Source: CAVVAE01 sp963746185
GTDB taxonomy: Bacteria; Actinomycetota; Actinomycetes; Propionibacteriales; Nocardioidaceae
Direction: 5' to 3'
DNA length: 64,000 nt
Assembly: GCA_963746185.1 (NCBI GenBank)
Contig: CAVVAE010000004.1
Coordinates: 1,860,001 to 1,924,000 of the forward strand
The first letter of the stretch is position 1. Every line of letters starts with the position of its first letter. This document shows, one piece after another, positions 18,192 through 26,648 of this stretch. Under the pieces are notes generated by a model that searched no databases, was not told where the DNA came from, and was given only the letters and a program-made list of their open reading frames with translations. Made by a program: the position numbers and the translations under genes.

Positions 18192-18667
18192 TGCTGATCC
18201 GTGACGCTCGTCCCGACGACCTCCCGCGTCTGCTCACCCTGCTGAGAGAAGACACGATCCGCGAAGTGAGCGAGGACCTCTCCGACCTCACGCCCTACGT
18301 CAATGCGCTGGCTGAAATCGTTGGCAGCGATCACTCGACCGTGCTCGTCGGTGAGCTGGACGGCGACGTCATCGCGACAGCTCAGGTCAGCTGGCAGCGG
18401 AGGTTGATGTACCGCGCCGGGCTGGTCTGCCAGATCGAGTCGGTCCGGGTCTCGTCGGCTCACCGCCGCAACGGGTACGGGGCTGAGCTGATCAACTGGA
18501 TCATCGCTGATGCCCAGCATCGCGGTTGCGCCCGCGTGGAGCTCACGAGCAACACTCAGCGCCTCGACGCCCGCCGCTTCTATCAGCGGCTCGGCTTCAT
18601 ACCGTCCCACGTCGGCATGAAGCTCTATCTCGGATTCGTCGGACAATCCCTGCGAGCCTCGTCATGA
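18191..18667 (+). CDS. GNAT family N-acetyltransferase
   Basis: 158 residues, complete GNAT domain: LIRDARPDDLPRLLTLL, central ESVRVSSAHRRNGYGAELI with the acetyl-CoA loop RRNGYG, and RFYQRLGFIPSHVGMKL at the C-terminus. Substrate unknown. It overlaps tam at its start and the VOC gene at its end by 1-4 bases, so the three are one transcription unit under the TamR-type operator. Confidence 0.85.
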   Translation: MLIRDARPDDLPRLLTLLREDTIREVSEDLSDLTPYVNALAEIVGSDHSTVLVGELDGDVIATAQVSWQRRLMYRAGLVCQIESVRVSSAHRRNGYGAELINWIIADAQHRGCARVELTSNTQRLDARRFYQRLGFIPSHVGMKLYLGFVGQSLRASS

Positions 18668-19035
18668 CGCTCCTGCATCACGTCCAGGTGAGCTGCCCGC
18701 GCGACGGCGAAGCAGCCGTCCGATCGTTCTACGGTGAGCTGCTCGGATTGACTGAGGTCGCCAAGCCGGCTGAGCTCGCAAAGCGTGGTGGGGTGTGGTT
18801 CCGCGGCGAGGGCTACGAGTTGCACGTCGGCGTCGAAGAGCCGTTCGCGCCCGCCCGCAAGGCCCACCCAGCCTTCCTCGTGGCCGACCTCGATGCGCTG
18901 GCGGCACGTTTCGACGCCGCTCACACCCCGGTGACCTGGGATGACAACTTTCCGGGCTACCGGCGATTCCACACTCTCGACCCTCATGGCAATCGGGTCG
19001 AGGTCCTCGGCGAGGCGCCACCTCAGACCACTTAG
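18664..19035 (+). CDS. VOC (glyoxalase/bleomycin-resistance) family protein
   Basis: 123 residues, one glyoxalase-like fold with two beta-alpha-beta3 units: LLHHVQVSCPRDGE at the start, GVWFRGEGYELHVGVEE in the middle and FHTLDPHGNRVEVLGE at the end. Candidate metal ligands are H (HHVQ), H (LHVG) and E (RVEV). Function is not deducible. The ATG overlaps the GNAT stop (ATGA). The adenosine deaminase gene follows 9 bases later. Confidence 0.82.
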   Translation: MTLLHHVQVSCPRDGEAAVRSFYGELLGLTEVAKPAELAKRGGVWFRGEGYELHVGVEEPFAPARKAHPAFLVADLDALAARFDAAHTPVTWDDNFPGYRRFHTLDPHGNRVEVLGEAPPQTT

Positions 19036-19044
19036 AGTCGGCGG

Positions 19045-20061
19045 ATGACCAGTCAACACACGGACTTCATCGCAGGCCTGCCCAAGGCCGAGCTGCACGT
19101 TCACCACGTCGGCTCCGCTTCACCGCGGATCGTCGCTGAGCTCGCCAGCCGCCATGAAGACACCCCCGTGCCGAAGGACGCCAGCCAAGTCGCGTCGTAC
19201 TTCTCGTTCACCGACTTCGCCCACTTCGTCGAGGTCTACCTGTCGGTCGTCGATCTCGTGCGCACACCCGAAGACGTGCGGATGCTCACCTACGAGATCG
19301 CCCGCGACATGGCCGGCCAGCAGATCCGCTATGCCGAGCTCACCTGCTCGCCGTACACGTCACTCATCCGCGGCATTGCCGCGGAGGCGTTCTGCGAGGC
19401 GATCGAGGATGCCCGTGTCGCCGCTGAGCGCGACTTCGGGATCGTGCTGCGCTGGTGCTTCGACATCCCCGGGGAGTCAGGTATTCCGGCTGCTGAGGAG
19501 ACTGCGCGCATCGCGACCGGGTTGCATCCCGATGGCCTCGTCTCGTTCGGACTCGGCGGACCGGAGATCGGCGTGCCACGGCCACAGTTCAAGCCGTTCT
19601 TCGACCAGGCACGGGCTGCCGGGCTGCGGTCGGTGCCGCATGCCGGTGAGACGACCGGACCAGACACGATCTGGGACGCCCTCCGCGAACTCGGCGCCGA
19701 ACGCATCGGCCACGGCACCTCGGCGGTCAACGACCCAGCACTGGTTGACCATCTCGTCGAACACCGCATCCCACTCGAGGTCTGCCCGACGTCCAACATC
19801 GCAACCCGGGCCGTCGCCACCCTCGACGAGCACCCGATCAAGCAGATGCACGCCGCCGGCATCATCGTGACGGTCAACTCCGACGACCCGCCGATGTTCG
19901 GTACGACGCTCAACCAGGAGTACGACGTCGCAGCTCGACTCCTGGAGCTCGACGAGTCCGGCCTCAAGCAGCTCGCGAGGAACGCGGTTGACGTGGCATT
20001 CGCCGACGACGACGTGAAGAAGCGAGTGGCTGCCGAGATCGACGCCTATGCGCTGGCGTGA
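19045..20061 (+). CDS. Adenosine deaminase family protein
   Basis: 338 residues, complete amidohydrolase barrel. Zinc and catalytic residues are present: HxH in ELHVHHVGSAS (residues about 16-25), VPHAGETTG, IGHGTSAV and NSDDPPMFG. In ordinary adenosine deaminases the first motif is followed by L-D/E-G; here it is HVHHVGSAS. That form is typical of a COG1816 branch in actinobacteria that includes enzymes assigned to 6-aminodeoxyfutalosine deamination. No other futalosine-pathway gene is in this window, so adenosine versus another substrate remains open. Confidence 0.85.
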   Translation: MTSQHTDFIAGLPKAELHVHHVGSASPRIVAELASRHEDTPVPKDASQVASYFSFTDFAHFVEVYLSVVDLVRTPEDVRMLTYEIARDMAGQQIRYAELTCSPYTSLIRGIAAEAFCEAIEDARVAAERDFGIVLRWCFDIPGESGIPAAEETARIATGLHPDGLVSFGLGGPEIGVPRPQFKPFFDQARAAGLRSVPHAGETTGPDTIWDALRELGAERIGHGTSAVNDPALVDHLVEHRIPLEVCPTSNIATRAVATLDEHPIKQMHAAGIIVTVNSDDPPMFGTTLNQEYDVAARLLELDESGLKQLARNAVDVAFADDDVKKRVAAEIDAYALA

Positions 20062-20076
20062 GGGCCTGGTTGGCTG

Positions 20077-20718
20077 TCAGTCCGGCGGCGGGTTGCGCAG
20101 CTCGGGGTACTGCTCGAGGCCGTGGAGACCGTTCCACGCCAGGTTGACGAGATGGGCGGCCACTTCCTTCTTGCCGGGACTTCGGGCGTCCAGCCACCAT
20201 TGGCCGGTGGTGCCGACCATGCCGACCAGCATCTGCGCGTAGATCGGTGCGTACTTCGCATCGAAGCCGCGGTTGCGGAACTCTTCTTCGAGGATGTACT
20301 CGACCCGAGTGGCGATGTCGCCGATGATCGAGACGAACGAGCCGGACTCCGAACCGATCGGTGAGTCCCTGACGAGGATGCGGAAACCGTCGGAGGACTG
20401 CTCGATGTAGTCGAGGAGGGCGAAGGCAGCCTGCTCGAGGAGCTCGCGGGGATGGCCTGCCGTCAATGACGTGCGCATCATCCCGAGCAGCTGGCGTACC
20501 TCGCGGTCGACGACGACTGCGTAGAGGCCCTCTTTGCCCCCGAAGTGTTCGTAGACGATCGGCTTGGAGACCTTGGCGCGAGCGGAGATCTCCTCGATCG
20601 ACGTACCTTCGAAGCCGCGGTCGGCGAACAGCGCTCTCGCGATTTCGATGAGTTGTTCGCGCCGCTCAGCGCTCGTCATCCGGGCCCGCTGGGTGCGTTT
20701 GTTCTTAGGCTCGGTCAC
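20077..20718 (-). CDS. TetR family transcriptional regulator
   Basis: 213 residues. DNA-binding domain SAERREQLIEIARALFADRG, then TSIEEISARAKVSKPIVYEHFGGKEGLYAVV. The C-terminal ligand domain includes FRILVRDSPIGSESGSFVSI. GTG start. It lies 36 bases downstream of the desaturase gene on the same strand, so it probably controls membrane fatty-acid desaturation through the dyad at 21788-21816. A TetR gene next to glmU/mfd also exists in mycobacteria (Rv1019). Confidence 0.88.
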   Translation of the reverse strand: MTEPKNKRTQRARMTSAERREQLIEIARALFADRGFEGTSIEEISARAKVSKPIVYEHFGGKEGLYAVVVDREVRQLLGMMRTSLTAGHPRELLEQAAFALLDYIEQSSDGFRILVRDSPIGSESGSFVSIIGDIATRVEYILEEEFRNRGFDAKYAPIYAQMLVGMVGTTGQWWLDARSPGKKEVAAHLVNLAWNGLHGLEQYPELRNPPPD

Positions 20719-20754
20719 CGAGGCATCATCGCAGCCCGAAAGACCATTTCCGGC

Positions 20755-21753
20755 CTAGTCATGCGTTGGCTGGACCCGCTTCATCTCCAGGCGCTCCTTG
20801 ACGGGCCAGCGAACCGCGTCGATCCAACCGAACTTCTCCATCACCCAGATGATCCTGGCGGAGGTGTCGAGCTGTCCCCGGAGCACGCCGTGGCGGGCAC
20901 AGGTGGGGTCGGCGTGGTGCAGGTTGTGCCAGGATTCACCCATCGACGGGATGGCCAGCCACCAGACGTTCCCGGACTTGTCGCGGGACTTGAACGGCCG
21001 CTTTCCGACAGCGTGGCAGATCGAGTTGATCGACCAGGTGACGTGGTGGAGCAGGCCGACGCGGACCAGCGAGCCCCAGAAGAATGCGGTGAGCGCACCT
21101 TGCCATGACATCGACCAGAGGCCGCCGATCAGCAGGGGCGTGGCCAGCGACACGAGAACGAGCCATGGGAAAGCGCGCGAGATGCGGACGATGTCCCTGT
21201 CCTTGAGCAAGTCGGGTGCGTACTGCCGCTGCGAGGTCTGTTCGGTGTCGAACAGCCATCCCATGTGGGCAAAGAACAGGCCCTTCATGAGGGCGGGAAC
21301 GGTGTCGCCGTAACGCCAGGGTGAGTGCGGGTCACCGTCGCGGTCTGAGAACTTGTGGTGCTTGCGGTGGTCGGCGACCCAACGGATGACCGGGCCCTGG
21401 ATGGCCATCGAGCCGGCAAGGGCGAGGCCGATCTTGACCGGGCGGTTGGGCTTGAACGACTTGTGGGTGAAGAAGCGGTGGAAGCCAACGGTGACCCCGT
21501 GACCGGTGATCGCGTACATCACCATCATGATGACGACGTCGTGCCAGCCGAGCCACCCGCCCCAAGCCACCGGGACGGCCGCGAGAACGGCCAGGAAGGG
21601 CAGCACGATGAAGATGGCGAGCGCGATCTGTTCCCCCCGGGACTGCTTGTCGCCCCCGAGTGTTCCGATCGCATCGTCCAGGACATCTGACGTGTCGGTG
21701 GGGGCGGTGGTCTTGTCTGTGACGGGGGGTGCGACAGCGGTGGCTGGCGTCAT
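20755..21753 (-). CDS. Membrane fatty acid (acyl-CoA delta-9) desaturase
   Basis: 332 residues, integral membrane di-iron desaturase. The three histidine boxes are HRFFTH (about residue 92), HRKHH (about 129) and HNLHH (about 268); four hydrophobic segments lie between. It introduces a double bond into saturated acyl chains using O2 and a ferredoxin/NADPH partner. It heads a two-gene unit with the TetR regulator. A 29-bp dyad lies 35 bases upstream of the ATG. Confidence 0.92.
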   Translation of the reverse strand: MTPATAVAPPVTDKTTAPTDTSDVLDDAIGTLGGDKQSRGEQIALAIFIVLPFLAVLAAVPVAWGGWLGWHDVVIMMVMYAITGHGVTVGFHRFFTHKSFKPNRPVKIGLALAGSMAIQGPVIRWVADHRKHHKFSDRDGDPHSPWRYGDTVPALMKGLFFAHMGWLFDTEQTSQRQYAPDLLKDRDIVRISRAFPWLVLVSLATPLLIGGLWSMSWQGALTAFFWGSLVRVGLLHHVTWSINSICHAVGKRPFKSRDKSGNVWWLAIPSMGESWHNLHHADPTCARHGVLRGQLDTSARIIWVMEKFGWIDAVRWPVKERLEMKRVQPTHD

Positions 21754-21787
21754 GTTCGAACTTCCTCAATCATCGGATGCAACGTAC

Positions 21788-21816
21788 TTACGCAACCGTA
21801 ACCTACGGTGCCGTAA
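21788..21816. promoter_or_regulatory. Putative TetR operator of the desaturase operon
   Basis: Hyphenated dyad TTACG-nn-ACCGTA-nnn-TACGGT-nn-CGTAA; 11 of 14 base pairs match. Size and position (35-63 bases before the ATG) fit a TetR dimer-of-dimers site. Confidence 0.6.
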
Positions 21817-21983
21817 CTTCCAAGGATTCCCGGGGTGTCGCGGCCGACACGCCGCATCGAACGAGGGTTCGGAGCGGGTTCGAAGCACGGTCACGCCCCT
21901 GCCGTTGGCCCCGGCTGCCTGTGGCAGACTGTGCCCACGCAGGGGTGCGCCGTGACCGGTACGCAACGGGGCACGCCAGGCAG

Positions 21984-22056
21984 TCCCCTGTGGGGTAACC
22001 CGGCAGCCCGCAAGCCTTTGAAGCTTGAGGTCCTGGATCGAAGCCAGGCAGGGGAG
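21984..22056 (+). tRNA. tRNA-Gln (anticodon TTG)
   Basis: Cloverleaf of 73 bases: acceptor TCCCCTG/CAGGGGA with discriminator G, D-stem GGG/CCC, anticodon stem CAAGC/GCTTG with loop CTTTGAA (anticodon TTG), variable AGGT, T-stem CCTGG/CCAGG. The T-loop reads ATCGAAG instead of the usual TTCGAAT-like sequence, an oddity at positions 54 and 60. No CCA is encoded. It sits just upstream of glmU, as in related actinobacteria. Confidence 0.88.
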
Positions 22057-22111
22057 CAAGTGCGATGAGCACACGTTGGGCGCCAGCGGGCGCAGACTGC
22101 AAGGAGCACAG

Positions 22112-23569
22112 GTGAGCGCAGACCGCCCGGCCGCAGTGATCGTCCTCGCGGCAGGCGGGGGCACCCGGATGAAGTCCGCCAAACCCAAGGTCCTGCACAG
22201 CATCGGTGGTCGCAGCCTGGTCGCCCATGTGCTGTACGCCGCCTGGGGCCTCGAGCCGGCGCAGCTCGCGGTCGTCGTACGCCACGAACGCGATCAGGTC
22301 GACAGCCACGTCCACGATGTCGCGACGCAACTCGGCGCCAGTGTCGTGATCGCAGACCAGGACGACGTCGCCGGCACAGGCCGGGCTGTGCAGTGTGGCC
22401 TCGAAGCTCTGCCACCCCTCGAGGGCACGGTGGTCGTCACCTACGGCGACGTACCCCTCCAGACCACCGAGACCCTCGAGTCGCTGTTGTCCGCTCATCA
22501 CGAACAGCGCAACGCCGTCACGATGTTGACGGCCGAAGTGCCAGTTCCCTTTGGCTACGGGCGGGTGCTCCGCGACGACGCCGGCGCGGTGACCGCGATC
22601 GTCGAGGAGAAGGACGCGTCCCCCGAGCAGCGTGCGGTCCGCGAGATCAGCTCAGGCATCTTCGCCTTCGACGCGGCCGTACTGCGTCAGGCCCTCGATC
22701 AAGTGGGCACCGACAACACCCAGGGCGAGATGTACCTCACCGATGTCGTGGTGATCGCGAACGCTGACGGTGGACGGATCGGCGCGGTGCGCACCGACGA
22801 CGTATGGCAGACCGAGGGAGTCAACACCCGGTCTCAGTTGGCGATGCTCGGACGTGAGCTCAACCGTCGAGTGCTCGAGCGATGGATGGACGAAGGCGTC
22901 GAGGTGGTCGACCCGCTGACCACGTGGGTCGACGTGACCGTGTCTCTTGCTTCGGATGTCACCTTGAAGCCAGGGGTGCAACTGCACGGAGAGACCAGAG
23001 TCGAGACGGGTGCGGTCATCGGGCCCGACACAACGCTCGCCGACGTCGCCGTCGGTGCGGGGGCATCAGTGGTGCGCACGCACGGGTCCGGCGCCATCCT
23101 TGCGGCCGGAAGCAGCGTGGGGCCTTTCGCTTACTTGCGCCCAGGCACCGTCTTGGGTCGCGACGGGAAGATCGGCACGTTTGTGGAGACCAAGCAAGCG
23201 CGGATCGCTGACGGCGCCAAGGTCCCCCACCTTTCTTATGTCGGCGACGCGGAGATCGGCGAGGCCACCAACATCGGTGCCGGCACGATCTTCGCCAACT
23301 ACGACGGCCTCACCAAGAACGTCACGATCGTGGGTGCTCACTGCAAGACGGGTTCCAACAACACGTTCGTCGCTCCGATCCACATCGGTGACGGCGCGGT
23401 GACCGGTGGCGGAACCGTCGTACGCCGCAACGTCCCACCCGGAGCGCTCGCCGTCAGCACGGGACCACAGCGCCACATCGACCGTTGGGTGCAACGCAAA
23501 CGGCCCGGCACACCGGCCGCCGACGCGGCCGACGCGGCGGATGAAGCCCCCGAGGAGCGCGACCAATGA
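22112..23569 (+). CDS. glmU: Bifunctional UDP-GlcNAc pyrophosphorylase / glucosamine-1-phosphate acetyltransferase
   Basis: 485 residues. The N-terminal uridylyltransferase has LAAGGGTRMKSAKPKVLH; the C-terminal left-handed beta-helix acetyltransferase includes NIGAGTIFANYDGLTKN and GSNNTFVAP. It makes UDP-GlcNAc for peptidoglycan and other glycans. GTG 22112 is chosen because AAGGAG lies 5 bases upstream; longer frames run into the tRNA gene. The tail is rich in Ala/Asp. It overlaps prs by 4 bases. Confidence 0.96.
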   Translation: MSADRPAAVIVLAAGGGTRMKSAKPKVLHSIGGRSLVAHVLYAAWGLEPAQLAVVVRHERDQVDSHVHDVATQLGASVVIADQDDVAGTGRAVQCGLEALPPLEGTVVVTYGDVPLQTTETLESLLSAHHEQRNAVTMLTAEVPVPFGYGRVLRDDAGAVTAIVEEKDASPEQRAVREISSGIFAFDAAVLRQALDQVGTDNTQGEMYLTDVVVIANADGGRIGAVRTDDVWQTEGVNTRSQLAMLGRELNRRVLERWMDEGVEVVDPLTTWVDVTVSLASDVTLKPGVQLHGETRVETGAVIGPDTTLADVAVGAGASVVRTHGSGAILAAGSSVGPFAYLRPGTVLGRDGKIGTFVETKQARIADGAKVPHLSYVGDAEIGEATNIGAGTIFANYDGLTKNVTIVGAHCKTGSNNTFVAPIHIGDGAVTGGGTVVRRNVPPGALAVSTGPQRHIDRWVQRKRPGTPAADAADAADEAPEERDQ

Positions 23570-24546
23570 CGGGCTTGAAGCGGACGACTGAGAAGAACCT
23601 GATGCTCTTCTCCGGACGGGCGCACCCCCACCTCGCCAGAGAGGTTGCCGATCTGCTCGATACCGCGCTCGTGCCCACGACGCATCGCGACTTCGCCAAC
23701 AGCGAGATCTACGTGCGATACGAAGAGTCCGTCCGGGGCTGTGACGCCTTCGTCATGCAGAGCCATACCGAACCGATCAATAAGTGGATCATGGAGCACA
23801 TCATCATGGTCGACGCCCTCAAGCGCGCGTCGGCCAAGCGGATCACGGTAGTGATGCCGTTCTACGGCTACGCCCGTCAGGACAAGAAGCACCTGGGCCG
23901 AGAGCCGATCTCGGCGCGGTTGATGGCCGACCTGTTCAAGACCGCCGGTGCCGACCGCCTGATCACCGTCGACCTGCACACGTCACAGATCCAGGGTTTC
24001 TTCGACGGCCCGGTCGACCATCTGGCGGCGATGCCCGTGCTCGCCGACTATGTTGCCGACAACTATGGCGGTCGAGCGCTTACGGTGGTCTCGCCCGATG
24101 CCGGGCGGATCCGGGTGGCCGAGCAATGGTCGTCTCGCCTTGGCGGTGCACCGTTGGCCTTCATCCACAAGACCCGCGACATCACCAACCCGCACGAAAC
24201 CCGCGCCAACCGGCTGGTGGGTGATGTGAAGGGCCGGGTCTGCGTCTTGGTCGACGACATGATCGACACCGGCGGCACCATCGTGAAGGCGGCCGACGCC
24301 ATCCTCGCGGCCGGCGCCGAGGACGTGGTGATCGTCGCGACCCACGCCATCTTGTCCGGCCCGGCGGTTGACCGGCTGAAGAACTCTCAGGCGTGCGAGG
24401 TCATCGTCACCAACACGCTGCCCATCGGTGACGACCACACGTTCGACAAGCTCACCACGCTGTCCATCGCCCCGCTGATCAGCCGGGCGATCCGCGAGGT
24501 CTTCGAGGACGGTTCGGTCACGAGTCTTTTCGATGGTCGGGCTTAG
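23566..24546 (+). CDS. prs: Ribose-phosphate pyrophosphokinase (PRPP synthetase)
   Basis: 326 residues. Signatures: MLFSGRAHPHLAREVA, YGYARQDKKHLGREPIS, LITVDLHTSQIQGFF, and the PRPP loop CVLVDDMIDTGGTIVKAA. Makes PRPP from ribose-5-phosphate and ATP for nucleotides, histidine, tryptophan and NAD, and in actinobacteria also for decaprenylphosphoryl-arabinose. ATGA overlap with glmU shows translational coupling. Confidence 0.96.
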   Translation: MTGLKRTTEKNLMLFSGRAHPHLAREVADLLDTALVPTTHRDFANSEIYVRYEESVRGCDAFVMQSHTEPINKWIMEHIIMVDALKRASAKRITVVMPFYGYARQDKKHLGREPISARLMADLFKTAGADRLITVDLHTSQIQGFFDGPVDHLAAMPVLADYVADNYGGRALTVVSPDAGRIRVAEQWSSRLGGAPLAFIHKTRDITNPHETRANRLVGDVKGRVCVLVDDMIDTGGTIVKAADAILAAGAEDVVIVATHAILSGPAVDRLKNSQACEVIVTNTLPIGDDHTFDKLTTLSIAPLISRAIREVFEDGSVTSLFDGRA

Positions 24547-24570
24547 CGAGCGAAGCGAGCGCGCCGACCA
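24534..24570 (+). terminator. Possible hairpin at the 3' end of prs
   Basis: TGGTCGG (24534-24540) pairs with CCGACCA (24564-24570) and encloses a GCGAGCGAAGCGAGC-like segment; the stem overlaps the prs stop codon. No T-tract. The remaining gap to rplY carries a promoter-like TAAGAT (24623-24628), so rplY may have its own promoter. Confidence 0.35.
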
Positions 24571-24622
24571 GCGAACATCCAACACATCGGCGGGCGGATT
24601 TCCCCTGGTTCGGCTTCGCGGC

Positions 24623-24628
24623 TAAGAT
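24623..24628 (+). promoter_or_regulatory. Candidate -10 element of the rplY promoter
   Basis: TAAGAT fits the actinobacterial TANNNT -10 pattern, in the 268-base gap between prs and rplY. A transcript from here would have a leader of about 180 bases; I see no known riboswitch in it. Confidence 0.3.
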
Positions 24629-24814
24629 TGTCAAGTTGCCTCGGCGAGGGAGCGACTGCTGATCTGATCGGTGCTCGCGATCCGGCATTGTCCGGTCTCC
24701 GTGATCGACGCGGTTCTTCGAATCAGCGCGCTCTGCGTCACGGCAGCGACCAGGCTGCACCCCGCCTGTGGTCCGTACGAAGTTGTTGATGAGTCGCTCA
24801 AGGAGTATGTCCCC

Positions 24815-25534
24815 GTGTCTTCTGAGGTCAAGATCCATGCCGAGCCCCGTACCGAGTTCGGTAAGGGAGCCGCCCGACGGATCCGCCGTGCCGACAAGGT
24901 CCCTGCGGTTCTCTACGGCCACGGCACCGACCCGGTGCACATCAGCCTCCCCGGTCACGACCTGATGCTGGCTCTGAAGACCGCGAACGCCCTGCTCTCC
25001 ATCGAGATCGACGGCGACAGCAAGCTCGCCCTTCCGAAGCAGGTCCAGCGCGACCCCATCCGGGGTTTCATCGAGCATGCCGACCTGATCATCGTCCGCA
25101 AGGGCGAGACCGTGACCGTGGACGTCGGAATCGTTCTCGTCGGTGAAGCCGCCCCCGAGACGCTGGTCACCCTCGACCACACCTCAGTGCCGCTGAATGC
25201 CGAGGCCACCAACATTCCCAAGTCGATCGAGGTCGACATCGAGGGCATCGGTGTCGGCACGCAGATCAGCGCCAAGGACCTCATCCTTCCCGAGGGCTCG
25301 ACGTTGGCCATCGACGAGGATGCGCTCATCGTGAACTTCACCGCTGCTCCCACCGCTGAGGACCTCGAGGCTGAGCTTGCCGAGGCCGAGGCCGAGGCGG
25401 GCATCGAGCACGACCTCTCCGACGACGAGATCGCGGCACAGGCCGAGGCCGCCGCGGAGGCTGAGTCTGCCGAGGGCGAGCCGAGCGAAGGCGACGCAGC
25501 CGAAGGCGAAGGCGACAGCTCTTCCGACGAGTGA
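24815..25534 (+). CDS. rplY: 50S ribosomal protein L25/general stress protein Ctc
   Basis: 239 residues, the long Ctc form. Residues 1-95 are the L25 5S-rRNA-binding domain (KIHAEPRTEFGKGAARRIRR, then VPAVLYGHGTDPVH). The middle beta-rich domain follows, and an acidic Ala/Glu tail (about 190-239) typical of actinobacterial Ctc. GTG 24815 with AAGGAG 9 bases upstream is the start. GTGA overlap with pth. Confidence 0.94.
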   Translation: MSSEVKIHAEPRTEFGKGAARRIRRADKVPAVLYGHGTDPVHISLPGHDLMLALKTANALLSIEIDGDSKLALPKQVQRDPIRGFIEHADLIIVRKGETVTVDVGIVLVGEAAPETLVTLDHTSVPLNAEATNIPKSIEVDIEGIGVGTQISAKDLILPEGSTLAIDEDALIVNFTAAPTAEDLEAELAEAEAEAGIEHDLSDDEIAAQAEAAAEAESAEGEPSEGDAAEGEGDSSSDE

Positions 25535-26181
25535 GTCATCTCGGAGGCACCCTCCGAGATCTCCTCGACCGGTTCCGCCGAACGTCAGGATCGCCGGTGA
25601 CATACGACGGGTGGATCGTCATGGGGCTCGGAAACGTGGGTCCGACGTACGAAAAGACGCGCCACAACCTCGGCTACCTCGTGGCCGACGAACTTGCCGA
25701 TCGCATGTCCGGCAAGTGGAAGCCCCACAAGAGCGGCCGTGCCCTGGTCGTCGAAGGTCGCTTGCTCGGCGTACCCGGTGTGCGCACCGTGCTGGGGCGC
25801 GGGCGCTGCTACATGAACGAGTCCGGCGGGCCAGTCTCGACCTTGCTGTCGTCCTACAAGGCTGAGCCAGCTCAGTTGATCGCCCTCCACGACGAGCTCG
25901 ACATCCCGTTCGGCGAGCTGCGCGTCAAGTTCGGTGGCGGAGACAACGGCCACAACGGACTCAAATCGATCCGCAAGTCGATCGGCACCGGTGAGTACTA
26001 CCGCGTCCGCATCGGGATCGGCCGCCCTCATGGGCGCGAGGATCCAGCGGACTTCTTGTTGAAGCCGTTCTCGTCGACCGAACGTCGCGAGCTCGACCTG
26101 CATGTCCAGCGTGCCGCCGATGCCGTCGAGTCGTTGATCGCGAATGGACTGGAGCAGACCCAGAACCTGTTCAACCGCTGA
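25531..26181 (+). CDS. pth: Peptidyl-tRNA hydrolase
   Basis: 216 residues from GTG 25531 (overlapping the rplY stop); GTG 25597 would give about 194 residues, closer to the family norm. Catalytic and tRNA-binding residues are visible: MGLGNVGPTYEKTRHNLGYL (Asn and His), YMNESGGPV (Asn), ALHDELDIPFGELR (Asp), and GGDNGHNGLKSIRKSI (Asn). Releases peptides from stalled peptidyl-tRNA. rplY-pth coupling is common in actinobacteria. Confidence 0.95.
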   Translation: MSHLGGTLRDLLDRFRRTSGSPVTYDGWIVMGLGNVGPTYEKTRHNLGYLVADELADRMSGKWKPHKSGRALVVEGRLLGVPGVRTVLGRGRCYMNESGGPVSTLLSSYKAEPAQLIALHDELDIPFGELRVKFGGGDNGHNGLKSIRKSIGTGEYYRVRIGIGRPHGREDPADFLLKPFSSTERRELDLHVQRAADAVESLIANGLEQTQNLFNR

Positions 26182-26205
26182 CGTTAGTGGCTCGCATCTC
26201 GGTGG

Positions 26206-26508
26206 TCAGGAACGCCGAGGTCGCTTCTTCTTCAGCCGGTCGATCTCGTCGTTGAGACGCTGCGTCTCGGCCTTCAAAAGCAGCACTTGCCCGACACCCT
26301 CAAGGTTGAGGCCGCTGGCCAGCAGTGAACTGATGTGGGCGATGCGATCGAGGTCGTCACGGCTGTACCTGCGGGTCCCGCCCTCAGTGCGGAAGGGCTC
26401 TATCAGGCCGCGGGACTCGTAGTCGCGCAACGCCTGCGGTTGTACGCCGGTGAGCTCAGACGCCACAGAGATGCCGTACACGGCTCTGTCGGGTGGCGGC
26501 TCGGTCAC
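26206..26508 (-). CDS. MerR family regulator, HspR-like
   Basis: 100 residues. Winged helix GISVASELTGVQPQALRDYE, then SRGLIEPFRTEGGTRRYSRDD, and a C-terminal coiled coil VLLLKAETQRLNDEIDRLKK ending in basic residues: the HspR layout. GTG 26508 is supported by AAGGAG 6 bases upstream. It is divergent from an hsp20 gene and is probably its heat-shock repressor. dnaK is not in the window, so this may be an HspR paralogue dedicated to the small heat shock protein. Confidence 0.88.
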   Translation of the reverse strand: MTEPPPDRAVYGISVASELTGVQPQALRDYESRGLIEPFRTEGGTRRYSRDDLDRIAHISSLLASGLNLEGVGQVLLLKAETQRLNDEIDRLKKKRPRRS

Positions 26509-26553
26509 CCGCCTCTCCTTCCTGTTGACACAGTTGTGCTCGTCGAAATCTGG

Positions 26554-26596
26554 ACTCAACAGAGTACTTGACATCTGACCGAATTTGAAGAAAATC
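26554..26596 (+). promoter_or_regulatory. Promoter/operator region between hspR-like gene and hsp20
   Basis: ACTCAA (26554-26559) followed by TTGACA (26568-26573) forms a HAIR-like ACTCAA-N8-TTGA dyad. TTGACA can serve as -35, with GAAAAT (26590-26595) as a weak -10. This overlap of operator and promoter fits repression of hsp20 by the HspR-like protein. The match to the canonical CTTGAGT-N7-ACTCAAG site is only partial. Confidence 0.4.
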
Positions 26597-26623
26597 TTAT
26601 GCGAAGGTATTAGATCTGAAGTG

Positions 26624-26648
26624 GCCCTTCTGAGTCCTTCGGAAGGGC
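26624..26648 (+). promoter_or_regulatory. Hairpin in the hsp20 5' leader
   Basis: GCCCTTC (26624-26630) pairs with GAAGGGC (26642-26648) around an 11-base loop, directly before the ribosome-binding sequence AAAGGAG. The loop holds TCCTT, complementary to the AAGGA of that site. It could be a temperature-responsive leader; this is speculative. Confidence 0.35.

Noticed and set aside
22025..22111. N-terminal extension of glmU
   Set aside because: It would start inside the tRNA-Gln gene; the GTG at 22112 has AAGGAG and the family N-terminus.
24671..24814. N-terminal extension of rplY by 48 residues
   Set aside because: Not L25-like and without ribosome-binding site; GTG 24815 has AAGGAG upstream.
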